Assembly: GCA_036788195.1 (NCBI GenBank)
Contig: DAIQNX010000051.1
Coordinates: 1-18,743, forward strand
DNA length: 18,743 nucleotides
DNA from: CALFXN01 sp937957815
GTDB lineage: Bacteria; Synergistota; Synergistia; Synergistales; Aminobacteriaceae
Direction of reading: 5' to 3'
Numbering within the stretch: position 1 is the stretch's first letter; every line of letters begins with the position of its first letter. Position numbers and translations under genes: made by a program. The notes below the pieces were generated by a model. The model searched no databases. It was not told the DNA's origin and saw only the letters and a program-made list of their open reading frames with translations. This document shows, one piece after another, positions 1 through 6,485 of this stretch.

Positions 1-99
1 CACGATGACGGGAATGGCTTCGTTGCCCCACGCGATCCCAAGATACCGTTCCGTTCTTCGAAGATTGTAATCGTTGTTGAGCGACATACATAGTATTCC
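1..99 (-). pseudogene. rsgA: RsgA (ribosome small-subunit GTPase) fragment, truncated at its 5' end
   Basis: Read on the minus strand with codons ending at base 1, this stretch encodes CMSLNNDYNLRR followed by TERYLGIAW and ending IPVIV. This matches the start of the GTPase domain of RsgA/YloQ, where the OB-fold domain hands over to the SLNNDFNLRRxERYL segment. Upstream in the same frame there is a stop at 124-126, and the expected OB-fold sequence is absent, so the 5' part of the gene is missing. The rest continues beyond the left edge and cannot be judged. RsgA is a GTPase of late 30S maturation. Base composition here is clearly more A+T-rich than in the rest of the window. I read it as a broken copy or a rearrangement junction. 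A sequencing frameshift is less likely, because no neighbouring frame restores the RsgA N-terminus. Confidence 0.55.
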
Positions 100-380
100 C
101 GAAGGAACCGATTGATGTGATGCTCATAGATCGAGATTGTCCCATTTGCCGCTCCTTCCGCTCTTTTCACGGTAAGAAACAACGGAAGCAGGATTTCATG
201 AGATAGCTCCATTTTGAGAAAAGCGGTGACGGTTCCTCGTGTCATTTGTAAGCTTTCCCCGCTTTCCTTATATTCCACATATTGGTGAAATGTCATGAAG
301 AGAAAGGGCGTTCCATAACTGATCACAGTACGTCTTTCCGATAAATAGTCGGAATTTTCCAGAACTACGTAAACCCGCAT
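1..380 (-). CDS. Unrecognised open frame running off the left edge
   Basis: An ATG at 378-380 on the minus strand opens a frame with no stop for 126 codons to the window edge. I do not recognise the product. Its central part (TISIYEHHINRFLRE and the preceding helix) faintly resembles the core-binding domain of tyrosine recombinases, but this is too weak to name. No ribosome binding site precedes the ATG, and the last ~33 codons overlap, out of frame, the RsgA-like segment. At the local A+T content a frame of this length could be decayed or partly accidental. It lies divergently from the 6S RNA promoter. Confidence 0.25.
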   Translation of the reverse strand, partial: MRVYVVLENSDYLSERRTVISYGTPFLFMTFHQYVEYKESGESLQMTRGTVTAFLKMELSHEILLPLFLTVKRAEGAANGTISIYEHHINRFLREYYVCRSTTITIFEERNGILGSRGATKPFPSS

Positions 381-392
381 GAGCGCCGGTTG

Positions 393-401
393 TGCTATAA
401 T
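393..401 (+). promoter_or_regulatory. Extended -10 promoter of the 6S RNA gene
   Basis: The sequence TGC-TATAAT is a perfect -10 hexamer (396-401) with the extended TGn element (393-395). No good -35 hexamer is visible at 17-nt spacing, which an extended -10 can tolerate. The expected start point is near 408, just before the base-paired region of the RNA. Confidence 0.65.
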
Positions 402-407
402 AACATT

Positions 408-592
408 GGACTGGAAGCCCTGCGGTGCCCGTGATCACAGTAACTGTCTTGAGCCAACACCTGACCTTAGCGGGGTTGACGTCCGGTTCGGCGGAAGCGG
501 CGGTGTCCGCCGCAAATGCCAAGAATCGGCGGACTCCGAATATATGAGGACCGGGTCAAGACGTTCGTGACACGACATTGCGGGGATAGATT
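408..592 (+). ncRNA. ssrS: 6S RNA (regulator of RNA polymerase holoenzyme)
   Basis: 6S RNA mimics an open promoter and sequesters the housekeeping sigma-factor holoenzyme. The segment folds as one long irregular hairpin. Bases 418-427 (CCCTGCGGTG) pair with 576-585 (CATTGCGGGG). Then 430-433 pairs with 571-574 and 435-438 with 567-570. A large asymmetric bubble follows (439-475 opposite 560-566). The upper stem has TTGAC 476-480 with GTCAA 555-559, CCGG 483-486 with 551-554, and an apical GTCCGCCG (505-512) with CGGCGGAC (527-534). The bubble carries CTTGAGCC (448-455), like the TGAGCC signature of known 6S RNAs, and CCCTGCGGTG recalls the conserved closing stem. The length of ~185 nt fits. 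A strong promoter precedes and a terminator follows. In Bacillus 6S RNA lies near the rarA (yrvN) gene, and rarA is two genes downstream here. No coding frame explains this conservation of pairing. I recalled the consensus from memory and did not run a covariance model. Confidence 0.75.
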
Positions 593-594
593 CG

Positions 595-623
595 GGCGCG
601 ACGTGTGTCGCGCCTCTTTTTTT
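595..623 (+). terminator. Intrinsic terminator of the 6S RNA gene
   Basis: A perfect 8-bp stem, GGCGCGAC (595-602) with GTCGCGCC (607-614), has a GTGT loop and is followed by TCTTTTTTT (615-623). It ends the RNA gene just before the Shine-Dalgarno of the next gene, so the hydrolase gene needs read-through or its own promoter. Confidence 0.88.
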
Positions 624-638
624 AGGGGAGGTGTGTTC

Positions 639-1637
639 GTGAGGAGCGACATTCTGTCGCCGTTGTGGCATCCGGCTCTCAGCGCCGCATGGATCCTTGA
701 TTGGGACGGTGTTCTGGCCGACACGAAACTGAACTTTCTTCCCTTCCGGCAGAAGTATTTCGGGGGACGTCAGGTTGCGATCCTCGAGGAGCTGAAAAAT
801 CTCCCCCGGGACCTTCGAGAGCAGGCGATCGACGACATGTGCACGATCGAGATGGAAGGGGCGGAACGGGCGACTCCCGTGGAAGGGGCGATCGATCTCG
901 TCTCGTGGCTCGGACGCGAGCGTATCCCCTGGGCGATCGTCTCGCGAAATTGTCGGGATTCCATCGATTACGCGGCCGGGAGGATGGGGTTCGAACTTCC
1001 GGAGGTCGTCATGAGTCGCGAATCCGGTCCGATCAAACCGGATCCCGAGGCGCTCTGGAAGGCCGCTTCCCTTATAGGGACGAAGCCCGGGCGGTGTGTG
1101 ATGGTCGGTGATTTCGTCTACGATCTCGTCGGGGCACGACGCGCGGGAATGCGGGCGGTTCTCGTCGAGCGTCCGGGCGCCGCGTATGCGCATTGGGCGG
1201 ATATCGCCTACGACAGTGTTCGCGATCTCGTCGCTTCCCTCGGACATCCGGAACCGTGTATCCCATGGGAGTACGCGACCGTCGAGCGCGACAAGGGACG
1301 AAACTGGCTGCTTGCCCTGCGCGGTGTCACCGCGGCGCTCGATCCGGGCGATCCCGGCATCGTCCGGGTCATGCTCGAGGCGGCCTCCCTTGGAGTTCTC
1401 TTTTTCGAGGTCGCACGTGATGGAATCTTCGGACCGGAACACTTCCGCTCATCTCCTGTATGTCCCCCTTCCCGTCTCGGAGAGCCGCTTGCGGAGGCCC
1501 TCGGGGCGATCCTGCGAAACGGTTTCCCGATGGCGACAGTGTCCGAAGGAACGGGAGGAGTTCCTGTATCCTCTTCGGGGGAGGGCGTCGAGAGAATTCT
1601 GGAGGAAGCGGTCTCGTGGAGCGGATTGAAGGTCTGA
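639..1637 (+). CDS. HAD-superfamily hydrolase with a C-terminal extension
   Basis: The GTG at 639 is chosen because AGGGGAGG (624-631) lies seven bases upstream; the open frame itself extends further 5'. The 332-aa product has the haloacid dehalogenase phosphatase motifs. Motif I is DWDGVLAD with nucleophile Asp21 and acid/base Asp23; motif II is the serine in IVSRN; motif III is Lys133 in KPDPEAL; motif IV is GDFVYD (Asp158, Asp162). The cap insertion between motifs I and II is helical, as in phosphoglycolate phosphatase-like (subclass IA) enzymes, and the likely reaction is cytoplasmic dephosphorylation of a small metabolite. The HAD fold ends near residue 205. The remaining ~127 residues are longer than the usual ~220-aa family size allows, and I do not recognise them. 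The gene overlaps rarA by 22 nt, so the two are probably co-translated. Confidence 0.85.
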   Translation: MRSDILSPLWHPALSAAWILDWDGVLADTKLNFLPFRQKYFGGRQVAILEELKNLPRDLREQAIDDMCTIEMEGAERATPVEGAIDLVSWLGRERIPWAIVSRNCRDSIDYAAGRMGFELPEVVMSRESGPIKPDPEALWKAASLIGTKPGRCVMVGDFVYDLVGARRAGMRAVLVERPGAAYAHWADIAYDSVRDLVASLGHPEPCIPWEYATVERDKGRNWLLALRGVTAALDPGDPGIVRVMLEAASLGVLFFEVARDGIFGPEHFRSSPVCPPSRLGEPLAEALGAILRNGFPMATVSEGTGGVPVSSSGEGVERILEEAVSWSGLKV

Positions 1638-2914
1638 TTCCCGAAAGCCCCCTTGCGGACAGGATGCGTCCGCGAACGATGGACGAATTCGCGGGGCAGC
1701 AACATCTGCTCGCGCCCGGGGCTCCGCTTCGGGTGCTGCTCGAGGGAAGCCGCGTCCCGAGCTGTATTCTGTACGGTCCTCCCGGAGTCGGCAAGACGAC
1801 GCTCGTGCGGCTGATGGCGTCCGTGACCGAAAGATCGCTGCTCGAGATCAACGCCGTAACCGCCAAAGTCGCAGAACTTCGGGATCTCGTCGAGGAGGCG
1901 AAACGCCTCAAGTCGATGGCGGGCGGACTCACGGCGATCGCATTCGTGGACGAGCTATACCATTTCAACAGGAGCCAGCAGAATGTTCTGCTCCCGTCGG
2001 TCGAACGGGGAGATATCATCCTCGTTGGAACGACGACGGAAAATCCATGGATCGAAATCAATAAGACGCTGCTCTCGCGAATGGTGATCTTCGAACTGCA
2101 TCCTCTCGGGGAGAGCGACATCGTGAAGCTGCTCCGGCGGGCGATGACCGATCCGAGGGGGCTCGGACGACTGAGCCTCGAGACAGACGAGGATGTGCTC
2201 TCGTTCATCGCGGGGGCTTCGGGTGGCGATGCCAGGCAGGCACTGACACGCCTCGAAGTCATCGCGTCGAGTGTCGCGCTCACGGGGGCTTCGAGGTTCA
2301 CGCGCGAGGCCGCAATGAGGCTTCTTCCCACGGCGAGCACGCGATACGACAAAAACGCCGACGATCACTACACGATCATATCGGCGCTCATCAAGAGTAT
2401 GCGAGGATCGGATCCCGACGCCGCAGTCTACTGGCTCGCACGGATGGTCGAGGGGGGCGAGGACGTCCGGTTCATCGCGCGGAGACTCGTTATCTTCGCG
2501 GCGGAAGACGTCGGGCTCGCGGATCCCGAAGCGCTTCGGGTAGCGGCCGCTGCGGCGTACGCGGCCGATTTCACGGGGTATCCCGAGGCGAGAATCATCC
2601 TTTCCGAAGCCGTTCTGTATCTCGCGACCGCTCCAAAAAGCAACAGCGCTTATTTGGCGATTTCGGCGGCGCAGGAAGCGATACGCACAGGTGACGTACA
2701 GCGTGTTCCGGATCACCTGAATCCGCACGGGAGCGGATACAGATATCCTCACGACGACCCGAGGCACTGGGTTCCGCAACAGTACATGACGAAACCAGGA
2801 CGTTTCTACTTCCCTTGCCGGAACGAACGGGAAGCCCGTATTCTCGCGCGGATGCAGCGTTTCTGGAAGCGATTCCGCGACGACGGGCAGGCGTCCGGAC
2901 AGGGCGATCAGTGA
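1616..2914 (+). CDS. rarA: Replication-associated recombination protein A (RarA/MgsA, AAA+ ATPase)
   Basis: RarA is a cytoplasmic AAA+ ATPase related to clamp loaders and to RuvB/WRNIP1 that acts at stalled replication forks. The GTG at 1616 is preferred: GGAGGAAG (1601-1608) is seven bases upstream and the protein then begins just before the family's usual opening (PLADRMRPRTMDEFAGQ). Visible motifs are Walker A GPPGVGKTT (residues 54-62), Walker B VDE (Asp112-Glu113), sensor 1 VGTTTENP, and the C-terminal helical tetramerisation region with DPDAAVYWLARM and the end motif YRYPHDDP. The length of 432 aa is typical. One oddity is DELYHFN in place of the usual DEIHRFN after Walker B. It overlaps the upstream hydrolase gene by 22 nt and the convergent DUF218 gene by 7 nt. 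Confidence 0.95.
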   Translation: MERIEGLIPESPLADRMRPRTMDEFAGQQHLLAPGAPLRVLLEGSRVPSCILYGPPGVGKTTLVRLMASVTERSLLEINAVTAKVAELRDLVEEAKRLKSMAGGLTAIAFVDELYHFNRSQQNVLLPSVERGDIILVGTTTENPWIEINKTLLSRMVIFELHPLGESDIVKLLRRAMTDPRGLGRLSLETDEDVLSFIAGASGGDARQALTRLEVIASSVALTGASRFTREAAMRLLPTASTRYDKNADDHYTIISALIKSMRGSDPDAAVYWLARMVEGGEDVRFIARRLVIFAAEDVGLADPEALRVAAAAAYAADFTGYPEARIILSEAVLYLATAPKSNSAYLAISAAQEAIRTGDVQRVPDHLNPHGSGYRYPHDDPRHWVPQQYMTKPGRFYFPCRNEREARILARMQRFWKRFRDDGQASGQGDQ

Positions 2915-3678
2915 CGGAAGAAGCGGTACGCGAAGAGGCCGATGTATTCCCGGAGCGCCACGGATGTATTGTAAAGGCCGCCGGGTGACGGGATCCAGTT
3001 CGTTGCGGAGGGGCGCCCCGGCTCCGATTTTCGCAGTGCGGGCCATACGTGGATCCGGAGACCGGGCAGGAGGCGCGTCGCGCAATAGAGCGCCCGGGGA
3101 ATATGGTATGCGGATGTGACGAGGACGACGTCCGTGAATCCGCCCTTCCTGATCTCCGGCGCGACGGATCCGAGGTTTTCCCATGTCGTTCGAGATGCGC
3201 CCTCGACCGTAATGTCGACCCCGCCCCCGAGTCGTTCCGCCGTAGAGAGGACCATGTTCCTGATGCCGTCCGCCTTCGTGCGTTCGGGGTATCCGCCGGA
3301 GTAGATCAGTGGCCATCCGTGTTTCCGGGCGAGAAGGAGTCCTTCGAGAAAACGAACGAGCGTCTCCGGTTCCATCTGCGGCACGGGGGAATCCGGAGCT
3401 ATCCGGACCCCCCCGGCGAGTACGAGGACCGCAGACGATGCCGTTTTGCCGGGGATCGTACGCTCGACCGATTCAAGCGGCGTGAGCAGGAGATCCGACA
3501 CGGCGGGAGTCGACAAAAGAGCCAGACATGACACGACGAGGATCCCGAATGCCGCAATGCCCCGATTTCCGCGACGTGACAGAAGAGACGCGAAAATCGC
3601 CAGAAGCAGGAAACAAAAAAAACCGGGTGGTGTTACCGCAGCCCCGAGAAGTTTGTACAGAACATAGGAGATGGACAT
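2908..3678 (-). CDS. DUF218 membrane protein (ElyC/YdcF/SanA family)
   Basis: This 256-aa protein has two N-terminal membrane segments (about residues 8-33 and 39-60) followed by a DUF218 domain from about residue 80 to the end. Recognisable family stretches are VLVLAGGVR, LIYSGGYPE, ASRTTWEN and VTSAYHIPRA. The length and layout match ElyC of E. coli (~259 aa), an inner-membrane protein linked to peptidoglycan and undecaprenyl-phosphate use; the chemistry of the family is poorly defined. The ATG at 3678 is preceded by a G-rich ribosome site inside the 12-nt gap to the GntR gene, so these two form an operon. Its 3' end overlaps the 3' end of rarA on the other strand by 7 nt, with no terminator between them. 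Confidence 0.88.
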   Translation of the reverse strand: MSISYVLYKLLGAAVTPPGFFCFLLLAIFASLLSRRGNRGIAAFGILVVSCLALLSTPAVSDLLLTPLESVERTIPGKTASSAVLVLAGGVRIAPDSPVPQMEPETLVRFLEGLLLARKHGWPLIYSGGYPERTKADGIRNMVLSTAERLGGGVDITVEGASRTTWENLGSVAPEIRKGGFTDVVLVTSAYHIPRALYCATRLLPGLRIHVWPALRKSEPGRPSATNWIPSPGGLYNTSVALREYIGLFAYRFFRH

Positions 3679-3690
3679 AACCCCCGGTCT

Positions 3691-4377
3691 CTAGCGGAAG
3701 GTCTTCGAGCCTTCCCTGTGACGGTTCCTGAGATACCCGAGGAGCCCTTCCTTGCTCACGGTGATATGCCGGCGCATCTCGTCCATCGCCCTGTCTTCCT
3801 TTCCTTCGAGCAGAGCCTCGATGATGGCTACGTGTCCGCCGGCGAAGTTCGTGATCGGGTCGCGCTCGATGGAATAGGGGCGGCACAGGTTGATCAGGTC
3901 GGAAATGTTGACGAGCGTGCGACTCAGGAAGTGGTTGGAGCAGTATGTGTAGATCAACTGATGGAATGCGCGGTCTTCCGTTACGTACTGTTCGTGGCTG
4001 GTGTGGTCCGTCATGGCCTGGAAGATTTCCCTGAAACGGAGAAGTTCTTCTTTCGGAATATGCTTGCCCGCATCGGCGACGGCGAGGATTTCGAGCGCCA
4101 TGCGGAGCTCGTACAGGTCCGACGCGTCCTTCTCCGTGGGGAGCGTCACGTATGCGCCGCGTCTCGGCGTCAGCGTCACGAGCCCCGTCTGCGCGAGCTG
4201 CCTGATCGCTTCCCTGACGGGTGTCCTGGAGACGGCGAGCTGTTCCGCGAGATCGATCTCCGAAAGTTTTGAACCGGGTTTGATAACGCCGCTGACAATC
4301 GCATCCTTGAGTTTTTCGTATACGATCTGACGAAGTCCCTGGTTGCTTGCCGGCGTCAACGGATTGATTACAGCCAC
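3691..4377 (-). CDS. GntR-family transcriptional regulator, FCD (FadR) subfamily
   Basis: The protein (228 aa) starts with a GTG at 4377 behind AGGGGTGA. Residues ~15-78 form the winged helix-turn-helix, including the family signature LAEQLAVSRTPVREAIRQL and the wing RRGAY. Residues ~85-215 form the all-helical FCD ligand domain. The metal-ligand pattern of this domain appears complete: Asp135, His139 (EDRAFH), His182 (GGHVAII) and His204 (RRHI). Such proteins usually bind carboxylic acids or sugar acids and repress a nearby catabolic operon. Its target here is unknown. Candidates by proximity are its own operon, the permease-adenosyltransferase genes upstream, or the more distant 14.6-kb operon. 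No clear FadR-type TNGTNNNACNA palindrome was found upstream of it. Confidence 0.93.
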   Translation of the reverse strand: MAVINPLTPASNQGLRQIVYEKLKDAIVSGVIKPGSKLSEIDLAEQLAVSRTPVREAIRQLAQTGLVTLTPRRGAYVTLPTEKDASDLYELRMALEILAVADAGKHIPKEELLRFREIFQAMTDHTSHEQYVTEDRAFHQLIYTYCSNHFLSRTLVNISDLINLCRPYSIERDPITNFAGGHVAIIEALLEGKEDRAMDEMRRHITVSKEGLLGYLRNRHREGSKTFR

Positions 4378-4487
4378 TATAGTTCACCCCTGTTCTCGTT
4401 CATGGCGTGCATCCTTCGCATGAAAGCCCTTTCGGAGGATTTCCGTGGATGTCGCAGAAGATGGACTCCAATGCGATGATGTACGCA

Positions 4488-5033
4488 TTATACAGCATTA
4501 CATCCGTCCGACGCATTCCGCCCCTTTCGCAGGCGTTCCAGATGGTCGTACCAGAGGGACAATGCGTAGAGGGCGTCCGAAAACCTGTTGACATAGCGGT
4601 ACACGTCATCATTCACGTCGCCGGCCCGATAGAGCCCCACCAGGATGCGTTCGGCGCGTCGGGCGATCGTCCGCGCCATGTGGAGGGCCGCCCCCGTCTT
4701 CGAATCTCCGGGTCTCACGAAGCGAAATGTCTCGCCCGTGACCTCGCGAACCTTCCCCGTTATCTGTTCGATCGCCCCGATCGAGGGACACTCCAGCCCG
4801 GGGTACAACGCAAGATGTCCCATCAGGGTGCCGAGATCGCGTTCGAGGACACAGAGATGTTCGCAGATCTCCGGGTATTCGCACATCGAACGAGCGAGTC
4901 CAACGGCGGCTTGGCATTCATCGAGCGTGCCGTAGCTCTCGACCCTCGGGTGGTCCTTGGGAATCCTGCTTCCGTCTCCGAGGCTCGTTTCTCCCCTGTC
5001 TCCGCCCTTTGTCGTGATCCAGTCGGCAGTCAT
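4488..5033 (-). CDS. pduO: PduO-type ATP:cob(I)alamin adenosyltransferase
   Basis: This enzyme transfers the 5'-deoxyadenosyl group of ATP to cob(I)alamin, making the coenzyme B12 used by radical mutases, dehydratases and aminomutases. I chose the ATG at 5033 rather than an upstream in-frame ATG because AAAGGAGGAGT (5048-5038) sits just before it and the protein then begins, as the family does, about seven residues before TKGGDRGETSLGDG (181 aa). Other family features are the PKDHPRVESYGTLDE stretch, the FVRPGDSKTGAALHMART helix, the ATP-binding RTIARRAER and NRFSDALYAL. It follows the permease-family gene by 36 nt and is probably co-transcribed with it. No B12-dependent enzyme gene is visible in the window. 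Confidence 0.93.
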   Translation of the reverse strand: MTADWITTKGGDRGETSLGDGSRIPKDHPRVESYGTLDECQAAVGLARSMCEYPEICEHLCVLERDLGTLMGHLALYPGLECPSIGAIEQITGKVREVTGETFRFVRPGDSKTGAALHMARTIARRAERILVGLYRAGDVNDDVYRYVNRFSDALYALSLWYDHLERLRKGRNASDGCNAV

Positions 5034-5069
5034 CGATACTCCTCCTTTTCGGTCGATTCGCATCCGCCG

Positions 5070-6074
5070 CTAGTTCGGGAAGTCGGCGGGAAGCGGCGGA
5101 ACGCCCTTCTCCCAGACGGCCCAGTTGTCGACGATGTAGTCGACTACGACTGCTCCGGCGCGGAATCCGTTCTTCATTCCGATCGAGAACGACCCGTTCG
5201 GGGCGGCGAGGCTTTCTTTCGGCGTCTGTCCCGCATGGGGCCGGTCGAAGTTCACGACGTCGCGCGCGATCATATACCGGCCGAGTACGCCGTACCGCTT
5301 CAGCACAAGCGCGACCGCCGAATCTTCCATCTGCGTGGTTACGTAGGTTCCGGCCTTATACAGGGTGCAGATATAACTCGCTTCCCGCGACAGCGTGCGG
5401 CCATGCCACCAGGTGTCGGACGTAACCGTCGTTCCGATGCCCACGAACGGCTTCCGCTGCGCCTGTTCTTCGCGGTACCGCAGACGGTAGAGGGCGGCGT
5501 CGACGGAGTCATCCAGTGGAACGGTGCGGCTCAGGTGGTATACCCATTTTGTCAGAAGCGGATCGAGCCGGAGAACCGTTTTCTTCGCCGTACCGTCGAG
5601 CGGCTGAAAGACCGGAGCCCTGTCGGTGACGTCGAGGGGAGACCACCGCTGCCCGAGATCGTAGTCGACGACACAGTCGGACCAGAAAACAGAACCGAGC
5701 GTGCCCTGCTCCGGAGGTGTTCCGGCGCAGCCGGATGTCAGGAAGTACGTCGACGAGAAATCGAATCTCGGATCGGAGAGAATCGCGGTGATGGTTGCGG
5801 CGGCGTTCGCCTTGCCGACGCCGATGATGGTGCCGCATACCCCCGAGGCCGAGCAGTACACGGGGGCAAAAGCGCCGCGGATGGATACGGGTGTCGCGTC
5901 CTTGAAATATCTTTCGTACCAGTGCTGGAATTCTCCGGCGAAATCTCCGGTATTCGCTCCGACCTCGAACATCGTGAACACGAAGATCTTCGGACGGATG
6001 ACGTCGGCCGAAGCGCCGGTGGCGATCAGGAGCACCAGAAGGAGCAGAGCAAATATGCGAGCGGTTTTTTTCAT
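5070..6074 (-). CDS. Secreted purine nucleoside permease (NUP)-family protein
   Basis: The product (334 aa) belongs to the NUP family, named after a yeast purine nucleoside permease but built on a nucleoside-phosphorylase-like fold. Visible family stretches are VGANTGDFAGEFQHWYER, IIGVGKANAAATITAIL, YFLTSGCAGTPPEQGTLG and TTQMEDSAVALVL, the last resembling the phosphorylase ME-D segment. Residues 1-23 are a clean signal peptide (KKTAR, hydrophobic core, ASA cleavage site), so it acts outside the cytoplasmic membrane. It has no other membrane helix, so a binding or hydrolytic/phosphorolytic role on nucleosides is likelier than a channel. AGGGAGGG lies eight bases before the ATG. Its promoter region is shared divergently with the symporter operon. 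Confidence 0.85.
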   Translation of the reverse strand: MKKTARIFALLLLVLLIATGASADVIRPKIFVFTMFEVGANTGDFAGEFQHWYERYFKDATPVSIRGAFAPVYCSASGVCGTIIGVGKANAAATITAILSDPRFDFSSTYFLTSGCAGTPPEQGTLGSVFWSDCVVDYDLGQRWSPLDVTDRAPVFQPLDGTAKKTVLRLDPLLTKWVYHLSRTVPLDDSVDAALYRLRYREEQAQRKPFVGIGTTVTSDTWWHGRTLSREASYICTLYKAGTYVTTQMEDSAVALVLKRYGVLGRYMIARDVVNFDRPHAGQTPKESLAAPNGSFSIGMKNGFRAGAVVVDYIVDNWAVWEKGVPPLPADFPN

Positions 6075-6124
6075 AGTCTCGCCCTCCCTGTTGTGATGAA
6101 TGGGCAGTTTTTTGTTCCCGGATA

Positions 6125-6153
6125 ATTCAACGCTCCTTCGTTTGAAATGTCAA
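6125..6153 (-). promoter_or_regulatory. Promoter of the nucleoside permease-adenosyltransferase genes
   Basis: On the minus strand TTGACA (6153-6148) is a perfect -35 hexamer. At 17-nt spacing the -10 position reads TTGAAT (6130-6125), a 4 of 6 match. The start point would be near 6118, about 45 nt before the ATG at 6074. Confidence 0.5.
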
Positions 6154-6161
6154 CATGACAG

Positions 6162-6190
6162 TTGACACGACCTTGAGAATGCTGTATGTT
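6162..6190 (+). promoter_or_regulatory. Promoter of the symporter-hydrolase operon
   Basis: TTGACA (6162-6167) is a perfect -35, and TATGTT (6185-6190) follows at exactly 17 nt. The expected start is near 6197, which gives a ~290-nt leader before the first ribosome binding site. The -35 elements of this promoter and its divergent partner form an inverted repeat TGTCAA-N8-TTGACA (6148-6167). Confidence 0.5.
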
Positions 6191-6268
6191 CTACCGCAAT
6201 TTTCGGCAAGAAAGCGGGATTCTGATGCGAAGTACCGGTGTCGTACGATCCGTCGAAATTGGCATAAA

Positions 6269-6394
6269 TGTTCGGCTCTGGTGGTGGCGAAGCGATTCCC
6301 GCCACCGTAGCGCCTTGTGACGTCGCAGTTTTCGACAGGGGCCGCGGAGGTGGGTGATGCCTTCGCGGCCCCTGTCGCTTTCTCGAGCCGAACA
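6269..6394 (+). promoter_or_regulatory. Structured 5' leader: predicted three-way junction, riboswitch-like
   Basis: A long-range helix P1 pairs TGTTCGGCTC (6269-6278) with GAGCCGAACA (6385-6394), 10 perfect pairs. It encloses P2, GGTGGCG (6283-6289) with CGCCACC (6300-6306), and P3, CGACAGGGGCCGCG (6333-6346) with its exact complement at 6364-6377, 14 perfect pairs. The segment lies inside the presumed leader of the small peptide-symporter-hydrolase operon and no credible gene covers it. It matches no riboswitch class I know (T-box, glycine, lysine and ykkC-type guanidine motifs were considered). Metabolite sensing or protein binding is inference from layout alone. Confidence 0.45.
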
Positions 6395-6405
6395 CCATCG
6401 GAACG

Positions 6406-6441
6406 AACGGGCGGAGGGGATTGATCTCCCTTCCGCCCGTT
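6406..6441 (+). terminator. Terminator-like hairpin in the leader (possible attenuator)
   Basis: Bases 6406-6420 pair with 6427-6441 (15 pairs, one G-T) around a TTGATC loop, followed by TTTCGTATTTC. The run of T is interrupted, so termination may be partial. Both neighbouring genes start in this intergenic region and point away from each other, so there is no upstream gene for it to end. An attenuator role in front of the symporter operon is the simplest reading. Confidence 0.5.
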
Positions 6442-6485
6442 TCGTATTTCAGAGGGGCTGAAAGCCTCAGAGGAGGGATTCGGAC

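Noticed and set aside
408..592. SRP RNA, tmRNA or RNase P RNA instead of 6S RNA
   Set aside because: The SRP domain IV motif, the tRNA-like ends and tag frame of tmRNA, and the RNase P core motifs are all absent; the single long bubbled hairpin fits 6S.
4407..6125. A 572-codon open frame on the plus strand
   Set aside because: It lies antisense to pduO and the NUP-family gene, whose motifs, start sites and spacing are convincing; its own sequence is low-complexity Arg/Gly/Val-rich and shows no family motifs.
6150..6398. An 82-codon minus-strand frame in the intergenic region
   Set aside because: It has no ribosome binding site and is better explained by the paired arms of the structured leader.
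6197..6480. A known riboswitch or T-box in the symporter leader
   Set aside because: I found no T-box GGTGG-type antiterminator with specifier, no glycine, lysine or ykkC/guanidine signature. It is therefore listed as an unassigned structured leader.
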